Assembly (NCBI GenBank): GCA_020639195.1
Contig: JACKHB010000004.1
Location: forward strand, 248,001-312,000
DNA from: Phycisphaeraceae bacterium
Lineage (GTDB): Bacteria > Planctomycetota > Phycisphaerae > Phycisphaerales > UBA1924
Length of the DNA stretch: 64,000 bases
Direction of reading: 5' to 3'
A model generated the notes under the pieces. That model was not told the DNA's origin. It made no database searches and saw only the letters and a program-made list of their open reading frames with translations. Positions 17,478 through 28,942 of the stretch are shown here, in pieces. Numbering within the stretch: position 1 is the first letter of the stretch; every line of letters begins with the position of its first letter. The position numbers and the translations under genes were made by a program.

Positions 17478-19847
17478 TCAGCGCGCCCCGCGCTCCACCA
17501 GTTCCACTCCGAGCTCCACCACTTTCGGCGGCAGACACTCGCGCTCCGTGCACGCCTGGAACTGCACCGCCAGCCGCGGCCGGCCGATCCACGGCCCCTG
17601 GCGCTCCAGCGCCACGCGCAGCTCGATCGCCCCCTTGTACACCCGCAGTTCCTGCCTCTGTCCATACGGTGCGCCCGCCGGGTAGTCCGCGTACGCGAAC
17701 ACCCCCGACCCACCCACGATTCCGAGCCGCATCGGCATCAGCCCGCCGCCACCCGGCCCCGGGTCCGCCGCGAGAATGTGCTGTCCCTCGGGAACCGTCA
17801 CCCTCACGCGCAGCTCAGCCGGTTTGCCCTGCCCCACCTGCAGGCGATCCTCGCTCGCGTATACCTCGACGCTCTCACCGCCCGCGGGCGCCTGCTTGGC
17901 GGGCGGCGCCTTGGCCGACCTCTCCTGGCTCATCCCGTCGAACGCCGCGACGTCCTTGGCCAGCAGGCGCAGCAGCCCCAGCGTCGCGCACGACGTCCCG
18001 ATCGGCGACGCCTTGATCGCCGGCGAGAGCGCCCGCAGCGCATCGATCGCCTGCTCCAGATACGTCCCCTCCTGCGTGATCTCGTACAGGTCAATCAGGT
18101 TGTGCAGCATCACAGACGAGCCCGAGGGCAAGGCCCCGTCGTGCGTCGTCCGCGTCCGCACGAACAGGTCCGGCTGATCGGCTCGCGTGTCGAAGAAGCC
18201 CGGCGCATCCACGTCGCCAAACAGCGCCCGCGCCCGGTCCAAGAGGCGCAGCGCCGTGTCCAGCTGCTTCGACCGCGCCTTCACCTCGCCCAGCGCCAGC
18301 CTCGCCCGATGCAGCGACACCAGCCCCTTGATCACCAGCGCATAGTCCTCGAGGAACCCCGTCGTCCTCGCCTTGCCCGCACGCCAGGACCGCAGCAGTG
18401 TTGCATCGTCGAGCACCATGTTCGACAGAATGAACCCCGCCGCGTTGCTCGCCGCATCCAGATACCGGCGATCGTTCAGGACCCGCGACGCCTCCGCCAG
18501 CGCCGCGATCATCAATCCGTTCCACGATGCGAGAACCTTGTCATCCCGCCGCGGCTGCTTCCGGCGGCTGCGCGCCTCGTACAGCTTGGAGTTCAGCCTC
18601 GCCAACCGCAGGTTGAATGCCTCGCTGGTCAGCCCCCGCGCCTCGGCCAGCCGGTCCGGCCGGTCGGCGAGCCGAAGCACGCTGCTGGGCGGCTGGTCCG
18701 GGTGGTGCGGATCCTGGAAGTTCGGCCCCTGCCCCAGCCCGTAGATCTCGATGATGAAGTCCGCGTCGGCCTCGTCGAGCACCTCGCGCACCTCGGCGGG
18801 CGTCCAGAGATAGTTCAGCCCCTCGCGCCCGTCCACCTCAGCGTCCTGCGCCGAGAAGAACGCCGCCGGCTGCCCCTCGTGCTCGAGCGTCATCTCCCGC
18901 AGCACGTAGTCCAGCGTCTCTCGCGCCACGCGTCGGTAGTACGAGTCGTCGTATTGCTCGGCCGCCCGCGCGTACGTCGCCGCGAGCTGCGCGTTGTCGT
19001 ACAGCATCTTCTCAAAGTGCGGGATGGTCCAGAATGCGTCCACGCTGTAGCGATGGAACCCCCCCGCCACCTGGTCGCGCATTCCCCCGATCGCCATCCG
19101 ATCCAGCGTGAACCGCAGCGCGTGATCGAGCGCCGCCCGCGTCTCCTCATCGCCTGCTCGCGCCCGCGCCGACGCCAGCAGGTCCAGGAACACCGGCTGG
19201 GGGAACTTGGGCGCACCCCCAAACCCGCCGTTGGTCCGATCCAGACTCGTCAGCAGCGCCCCGACGGCCTGCTCCACCTCCGCGTGCCCGACGGGCGTCG
19301 GCGTCTGCCTCGTGGCCAATTGCTCGCGCACCGCCCTGGCCACCGCCTCGGCCTGCTCGTTCACCTGCTCTCGCTGCTCGGCCCACGCGCGCGACATCGC
19401 GTCGAGCACCTGCGGAAACCCGTGCATGCCCTGGCGCGCCTCGGGTGGGAAGTACGTCCCGCACCAGAACGGACGAAGCCGGGCCGGCTCGAGAAAGCAC
19501 GACATCGGCCATCCGCCCCGCCCGGTCATGATCATCGTCGAGGCCATGTAGATGTCGTCGACATCCGGCCGCTCCTCTCGATCCACCTTGACGCACACGA
19601 ACTTCTCGTTCATCAGGCGCGCGATCGCCTCGCTCTCGAAGCTCTCTCGCTCCATCACGTGGCACCAGTAGCACGTCGAGTACCCGATCGACAGAAAGAT
19701 CGGCACGCCGCGCTCCCGCGCGAGCGCAAACGCCTCCGGCCCCCACGGATGCCAGTCCACCGGGTTGTGCGCGTGCTGCAGCAGATACGGGCTTGTCTCC
19801 TTCGAGAGACGATTCGCCCGGCGCTCGGTGGTCGTGGGTGTGCTCAT
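17478..19847 (-). CDS. YyaL/DUF255 thioredoxin-domain protein fused to a DsbD-alpha-like domain
   Basis: A 789-residue protein. Residues 1-160 are a DUF255 thioredoxin-like domain with SPYLLQHAHNPVDWHPWG, the CYWC redox motif (about residues 61-64) and MTGRGGWPMSCFLEP. Residues 180-620 form an (alpha/alpha)6 barrel like N-acylglucosamine epimerase or glycoside hydrolases, with FHRYSVDAFWTIPHFEKMLYDN. Residues 660-789 are an added beta domain ending in AVQFQACTERECLPPKVVEL. This matches the substrate-side Cys pair of the DsbD N-terminal domain (QACse.eCLPP). YyaL proteins usually stop after the barrel, so the C-terminal redox domain is an unusual fusion. No signal peptide is visible. Confidence 0.9.
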   Translation of the reverse strand: MSTPTTTERRANRLSKETSPYLLQHAHNPVDWHPWGPEAFALARERGVPIFLSIGYSTCYWCHVMERESFESEAIARLMNEKFVCVKVDREERPDVDDIYMASTMIMTGRGGWPMSCFLEPARLRPFWCGTYFPPEARQGMHGFPQVLDAMSRAWAEQREQVNEQAEAVARAVREQLATRQTPTPVGHAEVEQAVGALLTSLDRTNGGFGGAPKFPQPVFLDLLASARARAGDEETRAALDHALRFTLDRMAIGGMRDQVAGGFHRYSVDAFWTIPHFEKMLYDNAQLAATYARAAEQYDDSYYRRVARETLDYVLREMTLEHEGQPAAFFSAQDAEVDGREGLNYLWTPAEVREVLDEADADFIIEIYGLGQGPNFQDPHHPDQPPSSVLRLADRPDRLAEARGLTSEAFNLRLARLNSKLYEARSRRKQPRRDDKVLASWNGLMIAALAEASRVLNDRRYLDAASNAAGFILSNMVLDDATLLRSWRAGKARTTGFLEDYALVIKGLVSLHRARLALGEVKARSKQLDTALRLLDRARALFGDVDAPGFFDTRADQPDLFVRTRTTHDGALPSGSSVMLHNLIDLYEITQEGTYLEQAIDALRALSPAIKASPIGTSCATLGLLRLLAKDVAAFDGMSQERSAKAPPAKQAPAGGESVEVYASEDRLQVGQGKPAELRVRVTVPEGQHILAADPGPGGGGLMPMRLGIVGGSGVFAYADYPAGAPYGQRQELRVYKGAIELRVALERQGPWIGRPRLAVQFQACTERECLPPKVVELGVELVERGAR

Positions 19848-19931
19848 GGCTCGGCCTCCTGCGGTATCAATCCGGCGCGCTGCCCGCGCGCTCGGGGCGC
19901 ACCCACGGCCCTGCGGGCGCTCCCCCAGCCC

Positions 19932-20810
19932 TTATCGGCGGCTCCGGCCCATGACGCCCACAATGAGCGAACGCACCGCGCCCCCTCCCACCACCATCTC
20001 ACCTGGACCCGTGCCGATCCCGCCCGATCTCGACGGTCGAACCGCCTCGGCCGCCGCCAGACTCGACCGCAGCACCGCATCGACCGGAAGCGACACCAGC
20101 CGCAGCGTGACCATCGCCTCCACCGGCCGAACCTCATCGTCCGCCATCGACAGCAACAGGTCCTCTCGCTCCCGTGCGAACGCGTCGCAATACCCCCGCG
20201 CCGCCTCCCGGATCCGAGCCACGTCGATCTCGCTTCCGGGCGCGAGCGCGCTTCGCAGATCGGCCAGCCCCTCCTCCAGAAGGTCCCGAGCCGCCAGCAA
20301 CCGATCACCCGAAGCCTGGATCAGCACCGGCACCGCCAACGCCACCAGCGGCGATGCCAGCGCCATCTCCGCCCGCTGCGCCAGCGATGTGGGATCCGAT
20401 CTCGCCACGATCGCGTCCAGCCGCAGCGCGAACGCGTCCAGCCCCGCGGCGATCGGCACCGAGAACATCGGGTCCGGACCCGACCGGACGATGTCGCCCG
20501 CCAGCGCCGAAAGACCGTTGCTCCCGCGCCGAGAGACCTCGGACTCCACCATCTCCCGCAGCGGCGCCAGCAGCGGATCGGTCCCCAACCGCGCGTTCGC
20601 CGCGACGATGTCGTCCAGGGGCTGCATGCCCCCTACCTCCGCGCTCACCAGCCCCTCGTCCCACAGCGCCATCGACCACCGCCACGATTCGAGAAACTCG
20701 CGGTACTCCGGCCCGCGCCGCGCCGCATCCATGAACTGCTCGCGGCTGGGATCATCCGCCGGCGACGGCAAGAACGTCACGCACCGCGAGGCCAGCAGCA
20801 GCGCCGCCAT
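19932..20810 (-). CDS. Hypothetical helical protein
   Basis: I do not recognise this protein. I prefer the ATG at 20810 (292 residues), preceded by GGGAG 9 bases upstream; a TTG at 20867 would give 311 residues but overlap the divergent gene. It is mostly alpha-helical and acidic with no signal peptide, no cysteine cluster and no catalytic motif. The end is Gly/Ser/Arg-rich with GGIGTGPGEMVVGGGAVRSL. EFLESWRWSMALWDEGLVSAEVGGMQPLDDI near residues 40-70 is its most distinctive segment. It lies upstream of the YyaL-type gene on the same strand with an 84-base gap. Confidence 0.6.
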   Translation of the reverse strand: MAALLLASRCVTFLPSPADDPSREQFMDAARRGPEYREFLESWRWSMALWDEGLVSAEVGGMQPLDDIVAANARLGTDPLLAPLREMVESEVSRRGSNGLSALAGDIVRSGPDPMFSVPIAAGLDAFALRLDAIVARSDPTSLAQRAEMALASPLVALAVPVLIQASGDRLLAARDLLEEGLADLRSALAPGSEIDVARIREAARGYCDAFAREREDLLLSMADDEVRPVEAMVTLRLVSLPVDAVLRSSLAAAEAVRPSRSGGIGTGPGEMVVGGGAVRSLIVGVMGRSRR

Positions 20811-20847
20811 CGCCGCCGGCTCCCGCGTGGACAGGTGATATGGGCTG

Positions 20848-21411
20848 ATGGCGACCAGCACGACCAAGGGTAGCGGAGGGGCCGAACGCCGAGGCCCGGC
20901 GATCCCGCGTCAACAATGGCTCGTGATAGAGCGGCCGTGCCCAAGCTGCGGCGACGAACTGAAGTCCATTCAGGCCGACATCCGCCCCGAATGCGGGAAC
21001 ACGTTCACGGAAGAGGCCATCGAGCAGGCGCTCCTCCGCCGGAAGTTGCCAAGAGCCCCGGTCCGCGCGCTGGTCGCCTGCTCCCTGGTCCCGTGGATGG
21101 TTGTGCTGATGGACTGCGCCCTCTGGATCATCGCGCGACTAAAGCTCGGCTTCCCCCCACGCCCGAACAGAGACGACCCCAAGGACGCCATCGGCCAGGC
21201 GCCGATGACCCTGCACACACTGGCCATGGCGGGCGCTCTCCTGTGCGTCCCGGTCGCGTTGGCGCTCGGCGTCTGGCTCCTCCTCGACCCGAGCCGTCGG
21301 TGGCGGCGCCGGATCGTCGTGCTTCTCGCCTGCACCGCGGCCTGGCTCGCTGCGATTGGAATCGCGAGACACTACCTCGGACCGATCATGGGCGCCTGGC
21401 TCATGGATTGA
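20848..21411 (+). CDS. Small membrane protein with degenerate zinc ribbon
   Basis: A 187-residue protein of unknown role. Residues 28-55 resemble the CPxCG...CPECG zinc ribbon often found in planctomycete membrane proteins. Only three ligand cysteines are present: CPSCGDEL is intact, but the second knuckle reads IRPECGNTF, missing one Cys. Three membrane segments follow (about 73-97, 117-142 and 150-175). The start ATG is close to that of the divergent upstream gene. It is convergent with the WD40 gene and separated from it by a perfect palindromic terminator. Confidence 0.6.
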   Translation: MATSTTKGSGGAERRGPAIPRQQWLVIERPCPSCGDELKSIQADIRPECGNTFTEEAIEQALLRRKLPRAPVRALVACSLVPWMVVLMDCALWIIARLKLGFPPRPNRDDPKDAIGQAPMTLHTLAMAGALLCVPVALALGVWLLLDPSRRWRRRIVVLLACTAAWLAAIGIARHYLGPIMGAWLMD

Positions 21412-21478
21412 GCGGTCAACCATGAGTCTCATGGTCGCGGCTCTCGATTCAACATCCTGTCACCCCGACGTTGAACTG

Positions 21479-21510
21479 CAAGCGGCCTCGGCAATTGCCG
21501 AGGCCGCTTG
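21479..21510. terminator. Perfect 32-base palindrome, bidirectional terminator
   Basis: A 16-base arm (starting CAAGCGGCCTCGG at 21479) is followed directly by its exact complement, ending at 21510, which in RNA gives a 14-pair stem with an AATT loop. It lies between two convergent genes (stops at 21411 and 21540). TTGTATTC on the plus side is a weak T-rich tail. Confidence 0.75.
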
Positions 21511-21539
21511 TATTCACAGCACAGTCCGATCAGGTCCTG

Positions 21540-22850
<1,311 letters not shown>

Positions 22851-23007
22851 GATTCTTGCTCCGCGAGGAGAAATGCTGGTCCGTCGGCCGAAATGACCAG
22901 CCCCAGTCAGCCGTTCCTACCGAGAGAGGAGCACCCGGGTTTCGAGATTCCAAGAGCTGATCTGGGCTCGGAAGTGTTCAACTGGAGTCGTGTCACCCCG
23001 ATCGCGC

Positions 23008-24126
23008 TCAGTCCCCTACGCCCTCAGGCTCGCCCAGCCGGTAACTGGTGCTCCGACCTCCGCCGGGATTCTGGACCAGAATGCCGCGTTCCAGCAGTTC
23101 CCGGACATCGCGCAGCGCCGTGTCCGGCGAGCACTTGGCCAGCTTGGCGTACTTCGACGTGGACAGGAACCCCTCAAACCCGTTCAACATCCGGTTGATG
23201 ATCAGCCGCTGCCGCTCGTTGACCGGCCGCCGGTTGATCCGCTCCCACATGCGGGCCTTGCTCAGGACAGCGCCGACCATCCCGTCCGCGCCGTCAATCG
23301 CCCGGTCCAGGCAGCCGAGGAACCACGCCAGCCAGCCCGTGATGTTCACGCCACCGCGCTGCGCCGCCTCCAGCCGCAGGTAGTAGTCCTTCCGCTCCGC
23401 CTCGATCTGCGACGACATGCTGTAGTAGCGGTCCTTCGTGCCGTCGGCGCGCGCGAGCGCCATGTCCGCGATGGCGCGGGCGATGCGCCCGTTGCCGTCC
23501 TCGAACGGGTGGATCGTCACGAACCAGAAGTGGGCGATGCCCGCCTTGACCACCGGATCCGTCGCCGGCACCGCATTGAACCACGTGATGAAGCGGGACA
23601 TCTCCGCTTCGAGCCGCTCCGCCTCCGGCGCCTCGAAATGCACCCTCTCGCGCCCTATCGGCCCGGAGACGACCTGCATCGGCCCCGCTTCCTTTGTCCG
23701 CCACGCTCCGACCACGATCCGGTTCATGCCGCTTCGGCCGGTCGGAAACAGCGAGGCGTGCCAATCCAGGAGGCGATTCGTCGTGAGCGGCTTCTCGAAG
23801 TTCCGCGTGCCGTCGAGCATCATTTCCACGACGCCCTCGACATCGCGCCCGGCCTTCGGCAGCCCCGCCACATCGAGCCCGAGCCGCCGGGCGATCGAGG
23901 AGCGGACCTCGTCGGTGTTCAGCCTCTCGCCCTCAATGGCCGAGGACTTGACCACGTCGCTGGTCAGGAAGGCAAGGCTCGCTTCGGCCCGCAGGTCGAA
24001 TCCGAGTGCCTCCATCTTCCCCAACAGCCGACCCTGCTTGTGCCGCAGGGCCGCGAGGGGACCGGCGAGCTCCTCGCCGTCCCAGGCGAACTCCGGCCAG
24101 CCCGGTTTCTCGTGAATGTACGTCAT
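23008..24126 (-). CDS. Fic-family AMP transferase with DUF4172 and C-terminal winged helix
   Basis: Predicted protein AMPylase that moves AMP from ATP to a Ser/Thr/Tyr side chain of a target. The 372-residue protein has an N-terminal DUF4172-like domain (MTYIHEKPGWPEFAWD), an inhibitory-helix motif SSAIEGE near residues 60-66 (fits (S/T)xxxE(G/N), the in-cis class), and the Fic core HPFEDGNGRIAR near residues 206-217. The C-terminus (about 300-370) is a winged helix, with SKYAKLAKCSPDTALRDVRELLERGILV. All catalytic residues of the Fic loop are intact. Repeated palindromic sites cover its own promoter, so autoregulation through the winged helix is a reasonable inference. No antitoxin gene is adjacent; self-inhibition is built in. 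Confidence 0.93.
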   Translation of the reverse strand: MTYIHEKPGWPEFAWDGEELAGPLAALRHKQGRLLGKMEALGFDLRAEASLAFLTSDVVKSSAIEGERLNTDEVRSSIARRLGLDVAGLPKAGRDVEGVVEMMLDGTRNFEKPLTTNRLLDWHASLFPTGRSGMNRIVVGAWRTKEAGPMQVVSGPIGRERVHFEAPEAERLEAEMSRFITWFNAVPATDPVVKAGIAHFWFVTIHPFEDGNGRIARAIADMALARADGTKDRYYSMSSQIEAERKDYYLRLEAAQRGGVNITGWLAWFLGCLDRAIDGADGMVGAVLSKARMWERINRRPVNERQRLIINRMLNGFEGFLSTSKYAKLAKCSPDTALRDVRELLERGILVQNPGGGRSTSYRLGEPEGVGD

Positions 24127-24127
24127 A

Positions 24128-24150
24128 TTCTCCGCACGCTGTGCGGTGAT
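24128..24150. promoter_or_regulatory. Operator-like site 1 over the fic ribosome site
   Basis: Inverted repeat TTCTCCGCA - 5 bases - TGCGGTGAT, starting one base upstream of the fic ATG. The complement of TTCTCC supplies the GGAG ribosome site on the minus strand, so a bound protein would cover both the start region and the -10 box at 24149-24154. Confidence 0.6.
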
Positions 24151-24176
24151 TCTACCCCCGTTCTCCGCAAGGGCAA
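24149..24176 (-). promoter_or_regulatory. Candidate fic promoter
   Basis: On the minus strand TTGCCC (plus 24171-24176) and TAGAAT (plus 24149-24154) are 16 bases apart and 22 bases before the ATG. A lone half-site TTCTCCGCA (24161-24169) lies in the spacer between the two boxes, and full sites flank it on both sides. Confidence 0.5.
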
Positions 24177-24180
24177 GCCA

Positions 24181-24203
24181 TTCGCCGCATAATGTGCGGC
24201 GAA
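24181..24203. promoter_or_regulatory. Operator-like site 2 upstream of the fic promoter
   Basis: Perfect inverted repeat: TTCGCCGCA (24181-24189), 5 bases, TGCGGCGAA (24195-24203). It has the same arms and spacing as site 1, 53 bases away (about five helical turns), just upstream of the -35 box. A further lone half-site TTCGCCGCA is at 24215-24223. Confidence 0.65.
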
Positions 24204-24664
24204 TAACCAGCCTGTTCGCCGCACGGCAGGCACGCCTCCCTTGACCACGTCGATTGACCCCTCAGACAAGGGCCGCCGAAGGCGGCTGGCACGCAGGCTC
24301 TCCGGGCGGGGGTTTGCAGGGGGCGGCCAGCCCCCTGCCCCGCACCCCGACAGTCCAGGCGACGCAACCCTCTTCCCCTCAGGCTGAAGCGTCAGTCGCC
24401 CGCCACCGCTCCCCTTGCCCAAACCCCCAGTTAAGCGTTTGCGCGCGCGCCGGCGCCCGTGCCAATCAAGAAATCTGGGATTCCCTCAAATTGTTTTGGC
24501 TCATGCGCCACAACGACTTGCGCCCGCGCTCGCGCGGGACACCCCTCCGGCGCGCGCGCGCCGGCGCGGTCTTCGCCCCATGGGTAGAGGGGCTCTTCAA
24601 GGCCCCACCGCTCGCCCCTGTCCCTCTGTCCTCCTTCTTCGTCGTCCCGGCGCTTCCACCCCCC
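24204..24664. other. Non-coding stretch between fic and queE
   Basis: About 460 bases with no convincing gene. It holds a half-site of the fic operator family (24215-24223), hairpins GCCGCC/GGCGGC (24272-24286) and GCAGGGGGC/GCCCCCTGC (24316-24338, loop GGCCA), an AT-richer island (24460-24505) and alternating CG runs including an 18-base palindrome at 24547-24564. It lies downstream of queE, so a hairpin may also end that transcript. Its patchy composition differs from the genes on either side. Confidence 0.5.
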
Positions 24665-25366
24665 TCACGTCCCCCTCGTGTTCCCGAACAGCTCAATGTG
24701 CAACCGATGCCCATACCGCCATCCCCGCGCCACGCACGCCTCCGCCACCCAGCGCACATCCTCCGCCCGGGGCGTCACCACCCCCTCGGGCATTAGGAAC
24801 ACCTCGTGCGCCCGCACCTCCAGGCGCGAGACCACGCCCTCGATCTCCTCCAGGTCTTCCTCCCCGGTCACCACGAATTTCAACTGCCTCGCGGGAGCCG
24901 CGCCCAGCAGCGACGCCAGCGCACCAAAGTTCAGCCGGCGCGCCTCGTGCCGCTCTCGCCACGCTCCGGTCGGATCGCGCGGGTCGTCAACCGGCGTCGA
25001 GTTTGCCAGCTTCGGGCTGAGGCTGATCAGGTCGCACGGTGCGCCCGGATCGATCGTCCCCGCCGTCTCGATCGTCACGTGCAGCCCGGCCTCGCGCAGC
25101 GCCCGCGTCAGCCCCACCACTCCCGGAAAGATCAGGGGCTCGCCGCCGGTCACCACCGCGTGCTCCACACCGCTCGCTCGCGCCTCCGCGACCAGGCCAT
25201 CGATCTCTCGCCCCTCTCCCTCGGGGTTCCAGCTCGCGTACGGCGTGTCGCACCAGCGGCAACGAAGGTTGCACCCCGACAGGCGCACAAACCACGAGGG
25301 CGTGCCACTGAGCATCCCCTCACCCTGGATCGACGTGAACGTCTCCGACACCAGCAGACCACTCAC
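24665..25366 (-). CDS. queE: 7-carboxy-7-deazaguanine synthase
   Basis: Radical SAM enzyme that converts 6-carboxytetrahydropterin to 7-carboxy-7-deazaguanine in queuosine synthesis. The frame opens upstream at 25450, but the GTG at 25366 overlaps the queC stop (GTGA) and begins just before the conserved opening SETFTSIQGEG. With this start the protein has 233 residues, normal for QueE. The iron-sulfur cysteines are at about 32, 36 and 39 (CNLRCRWC), followed by DTPYASW and the SAM-binding VTGGEPL. It is translationally coupled to queC; queD and queF are not in the window. Confidence 0.94.
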   Translation of the reverse strand: MSGLLVSETFTSIQGEGMLSGTPSWFVRLSGCNLRCRWCDTPYASWNPEGEGREIDGLVAEARASGVEHAVVTGGEPLIFPGVVGLTRALREAGLHVTIETAGTIDPGAPCDLISLSPKLANSTPVDDPRDPTGAWRERHEARRLNFGALASLLGAAPARQLKFVVTGEEDLEEIEGVVSRLEVRAHEVFLMPEGVVTPRAEDVRWVAEACVARGWRYGHRLHIELFGNTRGT

Positions 25367-26052
25367 CCCCGCGCTCCCGGTGCCGGGTCCGCCACGCCCG
25401 CCTCCCTGAACCCCTTGGCCCGAAGCACGCACGAATCGCACCGGCCGCACACCCTTCCCTCTTGATCGGGGTCATAACACGAATGCGTCAGCGAGAAGTC
25501 CACACCGAGCTCGACACCCAGCCGCACGATCCCCGCCTTGTCCAGGCGCGCCAGCGGCGCATGCACGCGGAAGCGATCGCCCGTAACGCCCGCCTTGGTC
25601 GCCAGGCCCGCGCACTGCTCAAACGCGTGCAGAAATTCCTCGCGGCAGTCGGGGTATCCGGAGTAATCGACGGCGTTGACGCCCAGGAACAGATCCCGCG
25701 CGCCGACGACCTCCGCATACCCCAGCGCCAGCGACAGGAAGATCAGATTCCGCGCGGGCACGTAGGTGACCGGGATCCCGGGCCCGATCTCGCCCCCCTT
25801 GGGCACGTCGATCCCGTCGTCGGTGAGTGCCGAGCCGCCCAATGCGCGCAGGTTTACCCCAACGACCCTGTGCTCATCCACGCCCAGCGAACCGGCAACA
25901 CGAACCGCCGCCGCCAATTCGAACCGGTGCCGCTGCCCATAGTCAAAGCTGACGGCGTGGCAGGTGAATCCGCGCGAACGCGCGACCGCCAGCGTCACCG
26001 CGCTGTCGAGCCCTCCCGACACCAGCACCACCGCCCGTCTTTGCCCGTCCAT
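25363..26052 (-). CDS. queC: 7-cyano-7-deazaguanine synthase
   Basis: ATP-dependent enzyme that turns 7-carboxy-7-deazaguanine into preQ0, the step after QueE. The 229-residue protein has the PP-loop SGGLDSAVTLA near residues 12-22, FDYGQRH, VPARNLIFLS, VNAVDYSGYPDCR, and the C-terminal zinc cysteines in SCYDPDQEGRVCGRCDSC. Family length and motifs are complete. It is preceded by the hybrid kinase gene with 36 bases between them and followed by queE with overlapping codons. Confidence 0.96.
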   Translation of the reverse strand: MDGQRRAVVLVSGGLDSAVTLAVARSRGFTCHAVSFDYGQRHRFELAAAVRVAGSLGVDEHRVVGVNLRALGGSALTDDGIDVPKGGEIGPGIPVTYVPARNLIFLSLALGYAEVVGARDLFLGVNAVDYSGYPDCREEFLHAFEQCAGLATKAGVTGDRFRVHAPLARLDKAGIVRLGVELGVDFSLTHSCYDPDQEGRVCGRCDSCVLRAKGFREAGVADPAPGARG

Positions 26053-26088
26053 CTTGCAACGGTAGACGACGCCGCGCGCCGCCCTCCA

Positions 26089-27987
<1,899 letters not shown>

Positions 27988-28172
27988 GTCCACGAACCCC
28001 TCCACGCGACCTCCCGAACATCGACGGGCGACGCGCGGCGGATCGATCCATCGCTGGGCTCGATTCCCGCAATCCACGCGCGACGCCGTCGAATCGATTC
28101 CAACCGGCTCGACCTGCGACCCAGCCCCGATTCTCGGACCCGCACGCCTTCGCAAGGGCGCGCGAAAAGGGC

Positions 28173-28898
28173 TCAGCCGCGCTCGACGCCGGGCGCGCGG
28201 AGGACGCACGCGTGGAACGACCGGCCTTCGACGCGGAACTTGCGCTCGAAGTTTGTGCCGACCAGTTCGTCCGCCCCGGCGGATTGCGCCCGATCAAACG
28301 GCAGCCGCTCGAACGTGGGACGATCCGGAGCGGCCGAGTCGGAAGCGGCCCAGCGGGCAAAGTGCGCCTCCATCCACGCCCAGTACTCATCGTGGTCGGT
28401 GACGATGCGCAGCTCGCCACCGGGCTCGAGCACCCGCGCGCAGTCGGAAAGAAAGCGGTCCTGCACCACTCGCTTCTTGTGGTGCTTCTTCTTGGGCCAC
28501 GGATCCGAGAAGTACAGGTGGATGACCGACGCAACCTGGTCGGGCGCGCGCCAATGCAGAAACTCGGTGGCGTCGGCGTTGAGCAGGCGCACGTTGGCCA
28601 GCCCGCGCCGGCGCACGCGATCGCACGCGTAGGCGTAGAACTCCTGCGCCCACTCGATGCCCAGGAAGTTCGTGTCCGGGGCGAGCGCCGCCTGCTGGAG
28701 CAGAAACGTGCCCTTGCCCGAGCCAATCTCGATCTCAAGCGGGCGCTCGGGCGTCTCGAACAGCGCGCGGACGTCCACCCACCCGGCCCGTGGATCCGTC
28801 AGGATCTCATCGGGCAACGGGCCGAGTTCATCGTGCTCGACGCCGACCACGCCGGGCGCGACGTCCAGCCGCCGACCTCTGCCGAGACCAAAGGACAT
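28173..28898 (-). CDS. trmB: tRNA (guanine-N7-)-methyltransferase
   Basis: SAM-dependent enzyme making m7G46 in the tRNA variable loop. The 241-residue protein has the SAM motif EIGSGKGTFLL (about 56-66), LGIEWAQEFYAYA, the TrmB signature HLYFSDPWPKKKHHKKR (about 125-141) and DHDEYWAW, as expected for the family. The C-terminal TNFERKF completes it. With queC and queE it makes three tRNA-modification genes in 4 kb, but a shared operon is uncertain because the kinase gene starts 185 bases downstream of its stop codon. Confidence 0.95.
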   Translation of the reverse strand: MSFGLGRGRRLDVAPGVVGVEHDELGPLPDEILTDPRAGWVDVRALFETPERPLEIEIGSGKGTFLLQQAALAPDTNFLGIEWAQEFYAYACDRVRRRGLANVRLLNADATEFLHWRAPDQVASVIHLYFSDPWPKKKHHKKRVVQDRFLSDCARVLEPGGELRIVTDHDEYWAWMEAHFARWAASDSAAPDRPTFERLPFDRAQSAGADELVGTNFERKFRVEGRSFHACVLRAPGVERG

Positions 28899-28942
28899 CG
28901 GGCGATCGTATTCGGACCCCGCCCGGGCCCGGCTCCAAGACC

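Noticed and set aside
17778..20873. 1031-codon open frame on the plus strand
   Set aside because: It is antisense to the YyaL-type and unknown genes, Arg/Pro/His-rich with no domain; an artefact of high GC.
24254..25020. Plus-strand frames between fic and queE
   Set aside because: Pro/Arg-rich low-complexity translations, overlapping queE in antisense, with no start signal.
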